Source: an uncultured Ilyobacter sp.
GTDB taxonomy: Bacteria; Fusobacteriota; Fusobacteriia; Fusobacteriales; Fusobacteriaceae
Length of the DNA stretch: 64,000 nt
Assembly (NCBI RefSeq): GCF_963668085.1
Contig: NZ_OY764059.1
Coordinates: 248,001-312,000, forward strand
Reading direction: 5' to 3'
The first letter of the stretch is position 1. Every line of letters begins with the position of its first letter. A program made the position numbers and the translations under genes. Below, in pieces: positions 33,203-41,375 of this stretch. Under the pieces are notes generated by a model that was not told the origin of the DNA, searched no databases, and saw nothing but the letters and a program-made list of their open reading frames with translations.

Positions 33203-35494
33203 ATGAAGAAAAATGGTTTAAAGGAGTTTTTATTTAAAAAAATAGTTCTCATGGTGATTCTTCCCATGTTTATAATAAGCTGTGCCTCTATAGTGATATC
33301 TGTGAACAGTATAAAAGAGAGGATAGAGAGAAGAAATACGGCAGTAATAAATATGTTAAATCATTTTGTGGATCATTATGAAGAATTGATTACCCATGTG
33401 GGGGAAGTTTTTTTCATGGAGCATATAGGTGAATCTGAAAAAAATAACTATCTGAAAACTTTGGTAAAGAGTTACCATATTCTAGAAGGAATTCAGATTT
33501 TGGATTTACAAGGACTTGTAAAGTATTCCTCAAAGGGTCCTGAAAAAACAGGATACGACATGTCTAACTTTGAATTTGTACAAAGGGTTATAGAGGGAGA
33601 TGAGTATTACTGGTCAGAGGTTATGCTTTCGTCATCAGAAGGGACTCACGAGATTATGTTAGCTAAAAGAATCGGGGAAAATATTCTTGTGGGATATGTA
33701 GATATTGAAGAGCTGAATATTATTTTGAAAGAAAGCCTTAAAAAAACAGGAAGTAAAATGGTCGTACTAGACAGCAGCGGGAATTTAATTTTTTATGATA
33801 TAGATGGAATGGATTCTGAGAGAAAAAACGAAATCAAATATAAGTATATATCTGCATCGGAGGATAAAAATTCAGGAAAAGTAGATTTTATAAGGGGAAA
33901 AGATAATATAACAGAAAACTATGGTAAGGTTGAAAAAACTGGATGGGATATATTGATAGTAGAAGAGGCAGGCAAAGGTTTCGTATTCGTGTGGGGCTTT
34001 TATAAAGAGATAGTCCTTTTTATAGCTATGTTTACTTTGATAATAATCTATATCTCTTATACTGCGATTAACAGACTTTTAAAAGATATGAGAAAACTTA
34101 GAGATATTTCTGAAAGGGTGTCTGAGGGAGAGATGCCTGAGATAACGGAATATGAAATATCAGAAACTGAAGAACTGGCAAATAAATTTTTAGTTATGGG
34201 ATGGGTGGTTCTAGAAAGGGAAAAAAATATAAAGGAAAAAGCTGCCTTTCTCCAGAATCTACTAGATACGATACCTAGCCCAGTTTTTTATAAGGATAAA
34301 AACCATGTTTACTTGGGTTGTAATAAGGCCTTTGCAGAGTATATAGGAGTAAAAAAAGAGGATCTTCCAGGAAAGTCGGTGTATGATGTAGCTCCTGAGG
34401 ATAAGGGTGATATATACAGAGATGCAGACGATAAACTCATAGACTCTGGAGAGGATCAGATATATCAGTCACAAGTGGTAGACAGAAAAGGGGAAATAAA
34501 GGATGTAAAGTTTTACAAGTCTGTATTTAGAGATCTAAATGGGGAAAAAAATGGAATTATAGGAGTCATACTAGATATAACAAATCTAAAGGAAGCTATA
34601 AGAACTGCAGAGAAAAAAGAAAGAATGATAGAGATTCTTTTAGATACTGTGCCGCTCCCTATTTATTACCAGGACAATGACGGGAAATATATAAACTGCA
34701 ACAAGGCATTTGAAGAGCTTGTGGGAATGAAAAAAGATAAAATTAAAGGTAACTTACAAGAGAGTGTATGGGGAGAAAAGCTGGCAAGTTGTTCAGCCAA
34801 AAGGGATATGGACCTTCTCAAGAATAAAGAACATCTGAAGAGCGAATATAATATAATAGATAAAAATGGCGAAGCCAGGATTGTAGTATTTGATAAGACT
34901 CTTTTTTATACTGAAGAAGGGGAGATCGGTGGAATAATAGGTGCAATATCAGATATTACAGATATAAGGCATATGCAAGAAGAGCTAAAAGTTTTATCCT
35001 TAAAAGACAGTCTGACAGGGATATACAACAGGCGTGGATTTGAAGAGATGTCTGAAAGGATTTTCAAGGAATCTTTGAGAAATCAAAAAAGTGTTTCAAT
35101 TATTATGATAGATATAGATAAGTTTAAACTGTACAATGACCACTATGGACACCAGGCTGGAGATGAGTGTCTGAAACAGATAGCCGAAAAGCTGGAGAAA
35201 TCCTGTAAAAGACCTTCGGATATTGTGGCACGTTACGGAGGAGAGGAGTTTATAATTTTCCTGCCGGACACTGATATAGAGGGGGCTAGAACTGTGGCAG
35301 AAAAAATAAAGAAAAATATAGAGGACATGGGAATAGAGCATGTGAAATCAAGGCATGGGGGTATAGTTACTGTTAGCATAGGAATAGCCGCAACTGTGCC
35401 AAAAAATGAACATGAGATGGAAAAGCTTATTGGCCGGGCAGATAAGATGCTTTATCAGGCAAAAGAGCTAGGAAGAAACAGGGTAGAGGGATAA
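33203..35494 (+). CDS. Membrane sensory diguanylate cyclase (extracytoplasmic sensor, PAS-PAS-GGDEF)
   Basis: Synthesises cyclic di-GMP from GTP in response to an external cue. Start ATG 33203 follows AAGGATGG; 763 residues. Membrane spans at about 14-34 and 262-286 enclose a roughly 225-residue periplasmic sensor with Cache-like features (ILEGIQILDLQGLVKYSS, GTHEIMLAKRIGENILVGYVDIEEL). Then come a HAMP-like linker, PAS domains at about 348-462 and 472-590, and a GGDEF domain at about 596-760. The active motif is GGEEF (679-683), with the product-inhibition site RxxD intact (R670-D673, RPSD). No EAL domain. It follows the orphan binding protein and ends well before coaE. Confidence 0.9.
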   Translation: MKKNGLKEFLFKKIVLMVILPMFIISCASIVISVNSIKERIERRNTAVINMLNHFVDHYEELITHVGEVFFMEHIGESEKNNYLKTLVKSYHILEGIQILDLQGLVKYSSKGPEKTGYDMSNFEFVQRVIEGDEYYWSEVMLSSSEGTHEIMLAKRIGENILVGYVDIEELNIILKESLKKTGSKMVVLDSSGNLIFYDIDGMDSERKNEIKYKYISASEDKNSGKVDFIRGKDNITENYGKVEKTGWDILIVEEAGKGFVFVWGFYKEIVLFIAMFTLIIIYISYTAINRLLKDMRKLRDISERVSEGEMPEITEYEISETEELANKFLVMGWVVLEREKNIKEKAAFLQNLLDTIPSPVFYKDKNHVYLGCNKAFAEYIGVKKEDLPGKSVYDVAPEDKGDIYRDADDKLIDSGEDQIYQSQVVDRKGEIKDVKFYKSVFRDLNGEKNGIIGVILDITNLKEAIRTAEKKERMIEILLDTVPLPIYYQDNDGKYINCNKAFEELVGMKKDKIKGNLQESVWGEKLASCSAKRDMDLLKNKEHLKSEYNIIDKNGEARIVVFDKTLFYTEEGEIGGIIGAISDITDIRHMQEELKVLSLKDSLTGIYNRRGFEEMSERIFKESLRNQKSVSIIMIDIDKFKLYNDHYGHQAGDECLKQIAEKLEKSCKRPSDIVARYGGEEFIIFLPDTDIEGARTVAEKIKKNIEDMGIEHVKSRHGGIVTVSIGIAATVPKNEHEMEKLIGRADKMLYQAKELGRNRVEG

Positions 35495-35603
35495 TGAATT
35501 TATTTAGAATCAAGTATGCTTATTTTTATCCTGTATTTCTAGAAAAAGTGAAAAAAACATAAAAAATAAAAAAAACTATAGATAAAAATTTAGGAGGAAG
35601 CAG

Positions 35604-36182
35604 ATGATAATCGGTTTGACTGGAGGTATAGCCTCTGGAAAAAGCACAGTGTCTAAAATATTGGATGAGATGGGAATAAGGGTTGTAGACGCAGATATAG
35701 TCGCTAGGGAAGTTATGGAGTCAAAAGAAGTGATAAAGAAAATATCAGATGAATTCGGAGAAAATATACTCGATTCAGAGGGGGAATTAGATCGATCAAA
35801 GCTGAGGGAGATGGTTTTTTCATCTAAAAGCAGGGTTAAAATATTAAATTCTATAGTTCACCCCTCAGTGATAGATAGATTTAAGAATGAGAGAGAAAAA
35901 TCAATGAGAACAAGGGAGGTGCTGGTTTTTGATATACCACTTCTTTTTGAAGCCAAGATGGAAAATCTGTGTGACAAGGTAATAGTAGTCTATGTGGACA
36001 GTGAAACTCAGATAAAAAGGGTGATGGAAAGAGACGGAAGCAAAAGAGAGACCGCTCTAAACATAATAAAAAACCAGATGTCTTTGTCAGAAAAACTAGA
36101 AAAAGCTGATATAAAAATAAAAAATGACGGAACCATCGAAGAACTGGAGAAAAAAATAAAAGAGGTTTTTTCAAAATTTTAA
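35604..36182 (+). CDS. coaE: Dephospho-CoA kinase
   Basis: Last step of coenzyme A synthesis: phosphorylates the ribose 3'-hydroxyl of dephospho-CoA. 192 residues, usual length. P-loop GLTGGIASGKST (4-15), substrate motif RVVDADIVAREV, and the LID region QIKRVMERDGSKRE. The start has AGGAGGAAG upstream. It seems to stand alone; 170 bp and a strong promoter separate it from the next gene. Confidence 0.95.
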   Translation: MIIGLTGGIASGKSTVSKILDEMGIRVVDADIVAREVMESKEVIKKISDEFGENILDSEGELDRSKLREMVFSSKSRVKILNSIVHPSVIDRFKNEREKSMRTREVLVFDIPLLFEAKMENLCDKVIVVYVDSETQIKRVMERDGSKRETALNIIKNQMSLSEKLEKADIKIKNDGTIEELEKKIKEVFSKF

Positions 36183-36283
36183 AAGATCTATTACTGAAAG
36201 AATGCATTATTTGAAATAAAAGATCAGGATCAATTTCAACAAGAACAGAATAATATTTTAGTTAAGTATAGGTTACCAATGTT

Positions 36284-36312
36284 TTGCAAAATCAAATCCC
36301 CTGTGATATAAT
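36284..36312 (+). promoter_or_regulatory. Predicted promoter of the U32-pgpA-cinA-kdsC-fakAB run
   Basis: TTGCAA (36284-36289), 17-nt spacer, TATAAT (36307-36312), with an extended -10 TG at 36304-36305. The six genes downstream are closely spaced with no terminator until 43899. Confidence 0.65.
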
Positions 36313-36353
36313 TAGGGGTAATGTTATGATTGGATACAGAGGAGAGAGAAGTT

Positions 36354-38519
36354 ATGAACATAGTGGCTCCAGCAGGAAATATGGAGAGATTTTACGCCGC
36401 TGTAAAGGCAGGGGCCGATGAAATATATATGGGTATAAAGGGGTTTGGAGCCAGGAGAAATGCTGAAAACTTTACTCTAAGTGAATATATGGAAGCCCTT
36501 GATTATGCCCACGAAAGAGGGGTAAGGATTTTTCTTACTCTGAATACTGTGATGAGAGATAAGGAGATTGAAGCTCTTTATGAAAATATAAAGGCTCTCT
36601 ACGAGCAAGGATTAGATGCAGTTATAGTACAGGATTTAGGCTTATTTAGATTTATAAAGGATAATTTTCCAGATATTAGTATACACGGAAGTACCCAAAT
36701 GACTGTTGCTAATCATATAGAGGCCAATTATCTAAAAGAGATTGGGTTTTCAAGGGTTGTTTTATCCAGGGAGCTCTCTTTCCAGGATATAAAGGCAGTA
36801 AAGGAAAATACAGAGATAGAGCTTGAAATATTTGTTTCAGGTGCTCTTTGCATCTCTTATTCTGGGAATTGCTATCTGAGCAGCTTTATAGGCGGACGAA
36901 GCGGTAACAGAGGCCTTTGTGCCCAGCCATGCAGAAAGGAATATACAACCTCTAAAGAAGAGAAAGGGTATTTCCTCAGTCCTAAGGATCAGCTTATGGG
37001 GCAGAAAGAGATAAAAAAATTAAAAGATATAGGGATCGAGTCTGTAAAATTAGAGGGGAGAATGAAGAGCCCTTATTATGTTTTTGAAACTGTGAACTAC
37101 TATAGAAGTCTCATAAAGGATATGGATAGGAGTGAAAGAACCTCCCATCTGTTTAACAGGGGGTATTCAAAGGGATATTTTTACGGAGATAAGGACGGGA
37201 TAATGAACTCAAAATATTCCTCTGATTTTGGAAAGTTTCTAGGGAGTATAGAGGGAAAAGAGATAAAAATCAGTGAGAATCTAATACTTGGAGACGGGGT
37301 TTCCTATGTATCAAAAAACTATGAGAAACTCGGTGGAGAAAATGTCAGCAAAATAAGAATAAAAAATAAATCAGAAAATCAAAAATCTGCACAGGCAGGA
37401 GACAGAATTATAATAGATAAAGTTCCCCAGGGAGCCAAATATGTATATAAAAATTATTCTAAAAGTCTTAATGATGAGATATCAAGAGAGATAAAACAGG
37501 CAAAAAAAACCATAGATGTAGAAGGTATATTTTATGGTAAGGTAGGGGAAAAAGCCACATTAGAGCTAAGGTGTAAAAACAATAGGGGAGAAAATATTTC
37601 AGTTGTAAAAAACTCAGAAATATCGTTGGAGGAAGCCTCTAAAAGAGTCATTCCTCCTGAAGAAATAAAAACAAAGATCAGTGAAACAGGGGAAACAACT
37701 TTTTCTATAAAAGATCTAAGGATAAATTTTGACGGAAAGGCCTTTATACCTCTCAGCCTAATAAAAAAAATGAGACGAGATTCCACAGAAGACCTCAGGA
37801 AAAAGTTAGTATCGAGCTACCAGAGGAAAGCTACTGGAGATATAAAAAAGATAAATTACAGCGGCTCAGCTAATAAAGATATAGAGTTTTCGGTAATAGT
37901 CTCAAACTCCTCCCAAAGAGATGCAGCTGTGAGATATGGAATCAAAAAAATATATGAAAAAGGTCTAGATGTGGCAAAAGAGTCAGAGCTAGAAAAAATA
38001 GATCTAGAAAGCAGATTGGCATGGAATTTGTATCAGCTTCTTGAAAATAAAAATAGCGCCGTAACTGTCAACTGGAATATGAACATAACCAACACCTATG
38101 CCCTAAAAGAATTGGGGAAAATACCGGGAGCAGATACTGTGATAATATCCCCTGAACTTAGTCTAGAGAGGATAAAAGAGATAGGTGAAACAGGGATTAG
38201 AAAAGGACTCATGATATACGGAAAATTAAAGGGAATGTTTATAGAGATACCTATTTTTGACGAGGACAAAATAGTTCTTAAAAATGAACAGGGAGACGAG
38301 TTTGAGGTAGTCAAGAATTCGATGGGAAACAGTGAGTTGTATCTCGAAAAACCCATGAACCTTATACCAAAATTAAAAAATCTGATGGATGCAGGTATAG
38401 ATGAACTGGTACTTTCCTTTACTGATGAGTCAGAAGAGGAAACAGAAAAGATTTTGAATTCACTAAAAACTAAAACAGGAGAGTACAACCCTTATAATTT
38501 TCAAAGAGGAGTTTACTAA
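36354..38519 (+). CDS. Peptidase U32 family protein (RlhA/TrhP-type hydroxylation factor)
   Basis: 721 residues from ATG 36354 (GGAGAGAG upstream); the in-frame TTG 36330 precedes that site. The N-terminal ~300 residues form the U32 barrel with IVAPAGNMERFYAAVKAGADEIYMG, HGSTQMTVAN and the cysteine-rich signature GALCISYSGNCYLSS...RGLCAQPCRKEY. The four cysteines could hold an iron-sulfur cluster. The long C-terminal part includes the DUF3656-type region seen in RlhA. Escherichia coli members RlhA and TrhP add hydroxyl groups to 23S rRNA C2501 and to tRNA uridine, so RNA hydroxylation is more likely than proteolysis; which RNA is not decided by the sequence. First gene of its transcript. Confidence 0.85.
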   Translation: MNIVAPAGNMERFYAAVKAGADEIYMGIKGFGARRNAENFTLSEYMEALDYAHERGVRIFLTLNTVMRDKEIEALYENIKALYEQGLDAVIVQDLGLFRFIKDNFPDISIHGSTQMTVANHIEANYLKEIGFSRVVLSRELSFQDIKAVKENTEIELEIFVSGALCISYSGNCYLSSFIGGRSGNRGLCAQPCRKEYTTSKEEKGYFLSPKDQLMGQKEIKKLKDIGIESVKLEGRMKSPYYVFETVNYYRSLIKDMDRSERTSHLFNRGYSKGYFYGDKDGIMNSKYSSDFGKFLGSIEGKEIKISENLILGDGVSYVSKNYEKLGGENVSKIRIKNKSENQKSAQAGDRIIIDKVPQGAKYVYKNYSKSLNDEISREIKQAKKTIDVEGIFYGKVGEKATLELRCKNNRGENISVVKNSEISLEEASKRVIPPEEIKTKISETGETTFSIKDLRINFDGKAFIPLSLIKKMRRDSTEDLRKKLVSSYQRKATGDIKKINYSGSANKDIEFSVIVSNSSQRDAAVRYGIKKIYEKGLDVAKESELEKIDLESRLAWNLYQLLENKNSAVTVNWNMNITNTYALKELGKIPGADTVIISPELSLERIKEIGETGIRKGLMIYGKLKGMFIEIPIFDEDKIVLKNEQGDEFEVVKNSMGNSELYLEKPMNLIPKLKNLMDAGIDELVLSFTDESEEETEKILNSLKTKTGEYNPYNFQRGVY

Positions 38520-38531
38520 GGAGTGAAATAG

Positions 38532-39029
38532 ATGAAGAAAAAAACAGTAAAAAATCTGGCTACATGCTTCGGGCTAGGAGATCTTCCAAAAGCCCCAGGA
38601 ACCTTTGGAACCCTAGGAGGTATACCGATATATATAGGGCTCACCTTTATCAGGAGGTTTTTCCCAAACAACATGGTATATAATTCTTTTTATTTTATGT
38701 TTCTGATAACCCTTTTCGCAGTGGCGGTATTTGTATCTGACATATGTGAGAGGGAGATATACAAGGAGAAGGATCCTCAAAATGTTGTAATAGACGAGGT
38801 GCTGGGGTTTTTGACGACACTTTTTCTTGTGAATCCCGTAGGTGTGGTACAGAATATAGGGGCAATATTTTTAGGGTTTGTCATCTTTAGGATACTTGAT
38901 ATAACAAAGATAGGGCCTATATACAAATCACAGATGTTTGGACACGGTGTAGGTGTGGTCTTAGACGACTTTTTGGCGGGAATAATCGGAAACTTTATCA
39001 TGGTGTGTATCTGGAGTTTTTTCTTTTAG
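38532..39029 (+). CDS. pgpA: Phosphatidylglycerophosphatase A
   Basis: Removes phosphate from phosphatidylglycerophosphate to give phosphatidylglycerol in the inner membrane. 165 residues. Family motifs: ATCFGLGDLPKAPGTFGTL at the N-terminus, DPQNVVIDEVLGF in the middle (Asp/Glu metal ligands) and GHGVGVVLDDFLAGIIGN near the end, with three or four hydrophobic spans. AAGGAGTG precedes the ATG, 12 bp after the U32 gene. Its stop is 18 bp from cinA. Confidence 0.93.
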   Translation: MKKKTVKNLATCFGLGDLPKAPGTFGTLGGIPIYIGLTFIRRFFPNNMVYNSFYFMFLITLFAVAVFVSDICEREIYKEKDPQNVVIDEVLGFLTTLFLVNPVGVVQNIGAIFLGFVIFRILDITKIGPIYKSQMFGHGVGVVLDDFLAGIIGNFIMVCIWSFFF

Positions 39030-39047
39030 TAAAGGCGGAATAATGGT

Positions 39048-40256
39048 ATGAAAGCATTTATTATTTTAGTAGGGACAGAGCTTCTAAGTGGTATGACAGT
39101 AGATACAAACAGTTTATTTATGGCGGAAGAGCTAAATAAATATGGCATTGAAATATCTTCTAAAATAACCGTAGGGGACAGTATAGAGGATATAGTAAAT
39201 GCAATAGAATTTGGGAAAAGTCAAAGTGATCTCATAATAATGTCAGGTGGACTTGGACCCACAATGGATGATTTGACCAAGGAGGCCATAGCCAAATATC
39301 TAGGAAAAGAACTGGTGGTAGACCCGGAAGATTACAGAGAGCTCAAAGAAAAATTTGATAGGCTAGGAATAAAGTTTCTAGACAATAATGTAAAAGAAGT
39401 GGAAAAACCAGAGGGAGCAATAAGCTTTGGAAACGGGGCTGGGATGGCTCCAGGGATATATATAGATGGAATAGCTGCTTTTCCTGGAATACCAAGGGAA
39501 CTATATAATCTGTTTCCTAAATTTATGGACTACTACGCAAAAGAAAATGGCTTAGAAGACGAGATCTACATAAAGGATATTTTAGTCTGGGGAATTCCAG
39601 AATCACATCTGGAAAAAAGAATAAAGAGTTTTTTTGATGAAAAAGATATTTTTTATGAGTTTCTGGCCAAAGACTATGGGATAATAGTGAGACTTCAGGC
39701 AAAAGAGAGCTTAAAAAATCTAGTAGAAAAAATAGTGGAAAAAATATATAATGAAATAGGTCATAATGTAGTAGGTGTGGATGGAAAAAGAGTCCAAGAC
39801 AGTGTAGTGTCTCATCTAAAAACACTAGGTTATAATATTTCTCTTGGAGAATCTTGTACTGGAGGTCAGATAGCTTCTATGCTTGTGGAAGTTTCTGGAG
39901 TTTCCAAGGTGTTTTTTGAAGGGATAGTATGCTACAGCAATGATTCAAAGGTCAATAGGCTAGGAGTAAATCCAGAAACACTAAAAGTTTATGGTGCTGT
40001 AAGCCAGGAGACAGCCAGAGAGATGCTGGCAGGATTAAAAGGAGATGTTGCCATTGCTACTACTGGAATAGCAGGACCCCAAGGTGGAACTAAGGAGAAG
40101 CCGGTAGGAACTGTTTATATAGGGGTTCGTATTTTGGACGAATATTATATAAAAAAATATGAGTTTAAAGGTGATAGGGAAAGAATAAGAAGATATTCAT
40201 CTATGACCGCTTTATTTAAATTACTTAAAATGCTTGAAAAGAGGGTGGAATACTAA
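39048..40256 (+). CDS. cinA: CinA-family nucleotide-pyrophosphatase/NMN amidase
   Basis: 402 residues in the classic two-domain form. The N-terminal MoCF-like domain (about 1-170; AFIILVGTELLSGMTVDTNS, MSGGLGPTMDDLTKEAIA) acts as ADP-ribose/NAD-derived pyrophosphatase. The C-terminal domain (about 245-400; GESCTGGQIASMLVEVSGVSK, ATTGIAGPQGGTKEKPVGTVYIG) is the nicotinamide-mononucleotide deamidase. Together they salvage pyridine nucleotides after DNA-ligase or other NAD breakdown. The start is ATG 39048; an ATG at 39043 is out of frame. The stop overlaps the ATG of the next gene (TAATG). Confidence 0.93.
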   Translation: MKAFIILVGTELLSGMTVDTNSLFMAEELNKYGIEISSKITVGDSIEDIVNAIEFGKSQSDLIIMSGGLGPTMDDLTKEAIAKYLGKELVVDPEDYRELKEKFDRLGIKFLDNNVKEVEKPEGAISFGNGAGMAPGIYIDGIAAFPGIPRELYNLFPKFMDYYAKENGLEDEIYIKDILVWGIPESHLEKRIKSFFDEKDIFYEFLAKDYGIIVRLQAKESLKNLVEKIVEKIYNEIGHNVVGVDGKRVQDSVVSHLKTLGYNISLGESCTGGQIASMLVEVSGVSKVFFEGIVCYSNDSKVNRLGVNPETLKVYGAVSQETAREMLAGLKGDVAIATTGIAGPQGGTKEKPVGTVYIGVRILDEYYIKKYEFKGDRERIRRYSSMTALFKLLKMLEKRVEY

Positions 40257-40804
40257 TGTCATTAGGAGAAAGAATAAAGAAGAACAGAAATGAAAAGGGA
40301 TTATCCCTAAGAGATTTAGCAGGGATGGTTGACTTGTCAGCGAGTTTTTTGTCTCAGATAGAGCAGGGGAAAGCTTCTCCATCTATAGAGAATCTTAAAA
40401 AAATAGCTAACTGTCTTGATGTAAGAGTCAGCTACCTTATAGAGGATGACGAAGTCAAGAAAAATACTGATATAATCAGAAAAGACGAAAGACATTTTAT
40501 AGAAAGTATAGACTCTAACACAAAGATATCACTGTTGACATCTTCAGATATCGAAAAAAATATGGAACCTATTCTTTATGAGATATATCCAGGAGGAGAA
40601 AGCGGAAGAGACTACTATACTCATCCAGGTGAAGAGTTTATCTTTATTTTAGAGGGAACTTTGGAAATATATATAAATGATACGATACATACACTTGATG
40701 AAGGAGATAGCCTTTATTTTAAATCTAGCCAAAAACATAGATTTGTAAATAACGGGGACAAGGTAGCTAGAGCCCTATGGGTTGTGACACCTCCAAGTTT
40801 CTAG
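40256..40804 (+). CDS. XRE-family regulator with cupin sensor domain
   Basis: 182 residues. N-terminal helix-turn-helix (about 5-60: GERIKKNRNEKGLSLRDLAGMVDLSASFLSQIEQGKASPSIE region) and a C-terminal cupin (about 110-180: YTHPGEEFIFILEGTLEIYI, LDEGDSLYFKSSQKHRF) with the histidines and glutamates of a small-molecule or metal pocket. This is the PuuR/MLHB-like architecture that senses amines or sugars. It overlaps cinA by one base and precedes kdsC by 28 bp, so it is likely cotranscribed. Target genes unknown; a local autoregulatory site was not seen. Confidence 0.88.
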   Translation: MSLGERIKKNRNEKGLSLRDLAGMVDLSASFLSQIEQGKASPSIENLKKIANCLDVRVSYLIEDDEVKKNTDIIRKDERHFIESIDSNTKISLLTSSDIEKNMEPILYEIYPGGESGRDYYTHPGEEFIFILEGTLEIYINDTIHTLDEGDSLYFKSSQKHRFVNNGDKVARALWVVTPPSF

Positions 40805-40832
40805 AAATATACTGAACATACAAGGAGAAAAA

Positions 40833-41354
40833 ATGCGTGAAAAAGCGAGAAGAATAAAAATTATAGTTCTAGATGTAGACGGAACCCTTACTGATGGAAA
40901 GTTATATGTAGATAACAATGGCGTAGAAACCAAGGCTTTTAATGCCAAGGACGGAATGGCCATAGCTCAGGGGATAAAATATGGAATGAAGGTTGCAATT
41001 GTAACAGGTAAAAACTCACAGATAGTAAAAGCCAGAGCTCAGGAACTAGGAATAGAAGAGGTACATCAAAAAGTATCAAATAAAATTAAGGTTTTAGATG
41101 AAATACTGGAAAAATATGGATTCACCTATGAGGAAACAGCCTATATGGGAGACGACATAAATGACATTCCAGCTATAATGAGAGCTGGGATGTCAGGTGC
41201 ACCTTCTGATTCCTCTAACGACATACTACAAATGGTTGACTTTAGGGCCTCTTCTAAGGGGGGGAAAGGAGCTGTAAGAGAATTTGTCGAGTACATTCTG
41301 AGAGAGAATGGAATCTGGGATAAGGTTCTAGATGACTATAGAAGCAAAAGATAA
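40833..41354 (+). CDS. kdsC: 3-deoxy-D-manno-octulosonate 8-phosphate phosphatase
   Basis: HAD-family phosphatase of the Kdo pathway, needed for LPS inner core. 173 residues, the C0-cap KdsC form. HAD motif I VLDVDGTLTDGKLY (about 12-25), motif II VTGKNS, motif III lysine in KVSNKIKVL, and motif IV YMGDDINDIPAI. AAGGAGAAA precedes the ATG. Its presence implies an outer membrane with Kdo-LPS. A related sialic or nonulosonic acid phosphatase is possible, but KdsC is the simplest reading. Confidence 0.88.
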   Translation: MREKARRIKIIVLDVDGTLTDGKLYVDNNGVETKAFNAKDGMAIAQGIKYGMKVAIVTGKNSQIVKARAQELGIEEVHQKVSNKIKVLDEILEKYGFTYEETAYMGDDINDIPAIMRAGMSGAPSDSSNDILQMVDFRASSKGGKGAVREFVEYILRENGIWDKVLDDYRSKR

Positions 41355-41375
41355 AGAGGCTGTGGAGGAGATACT

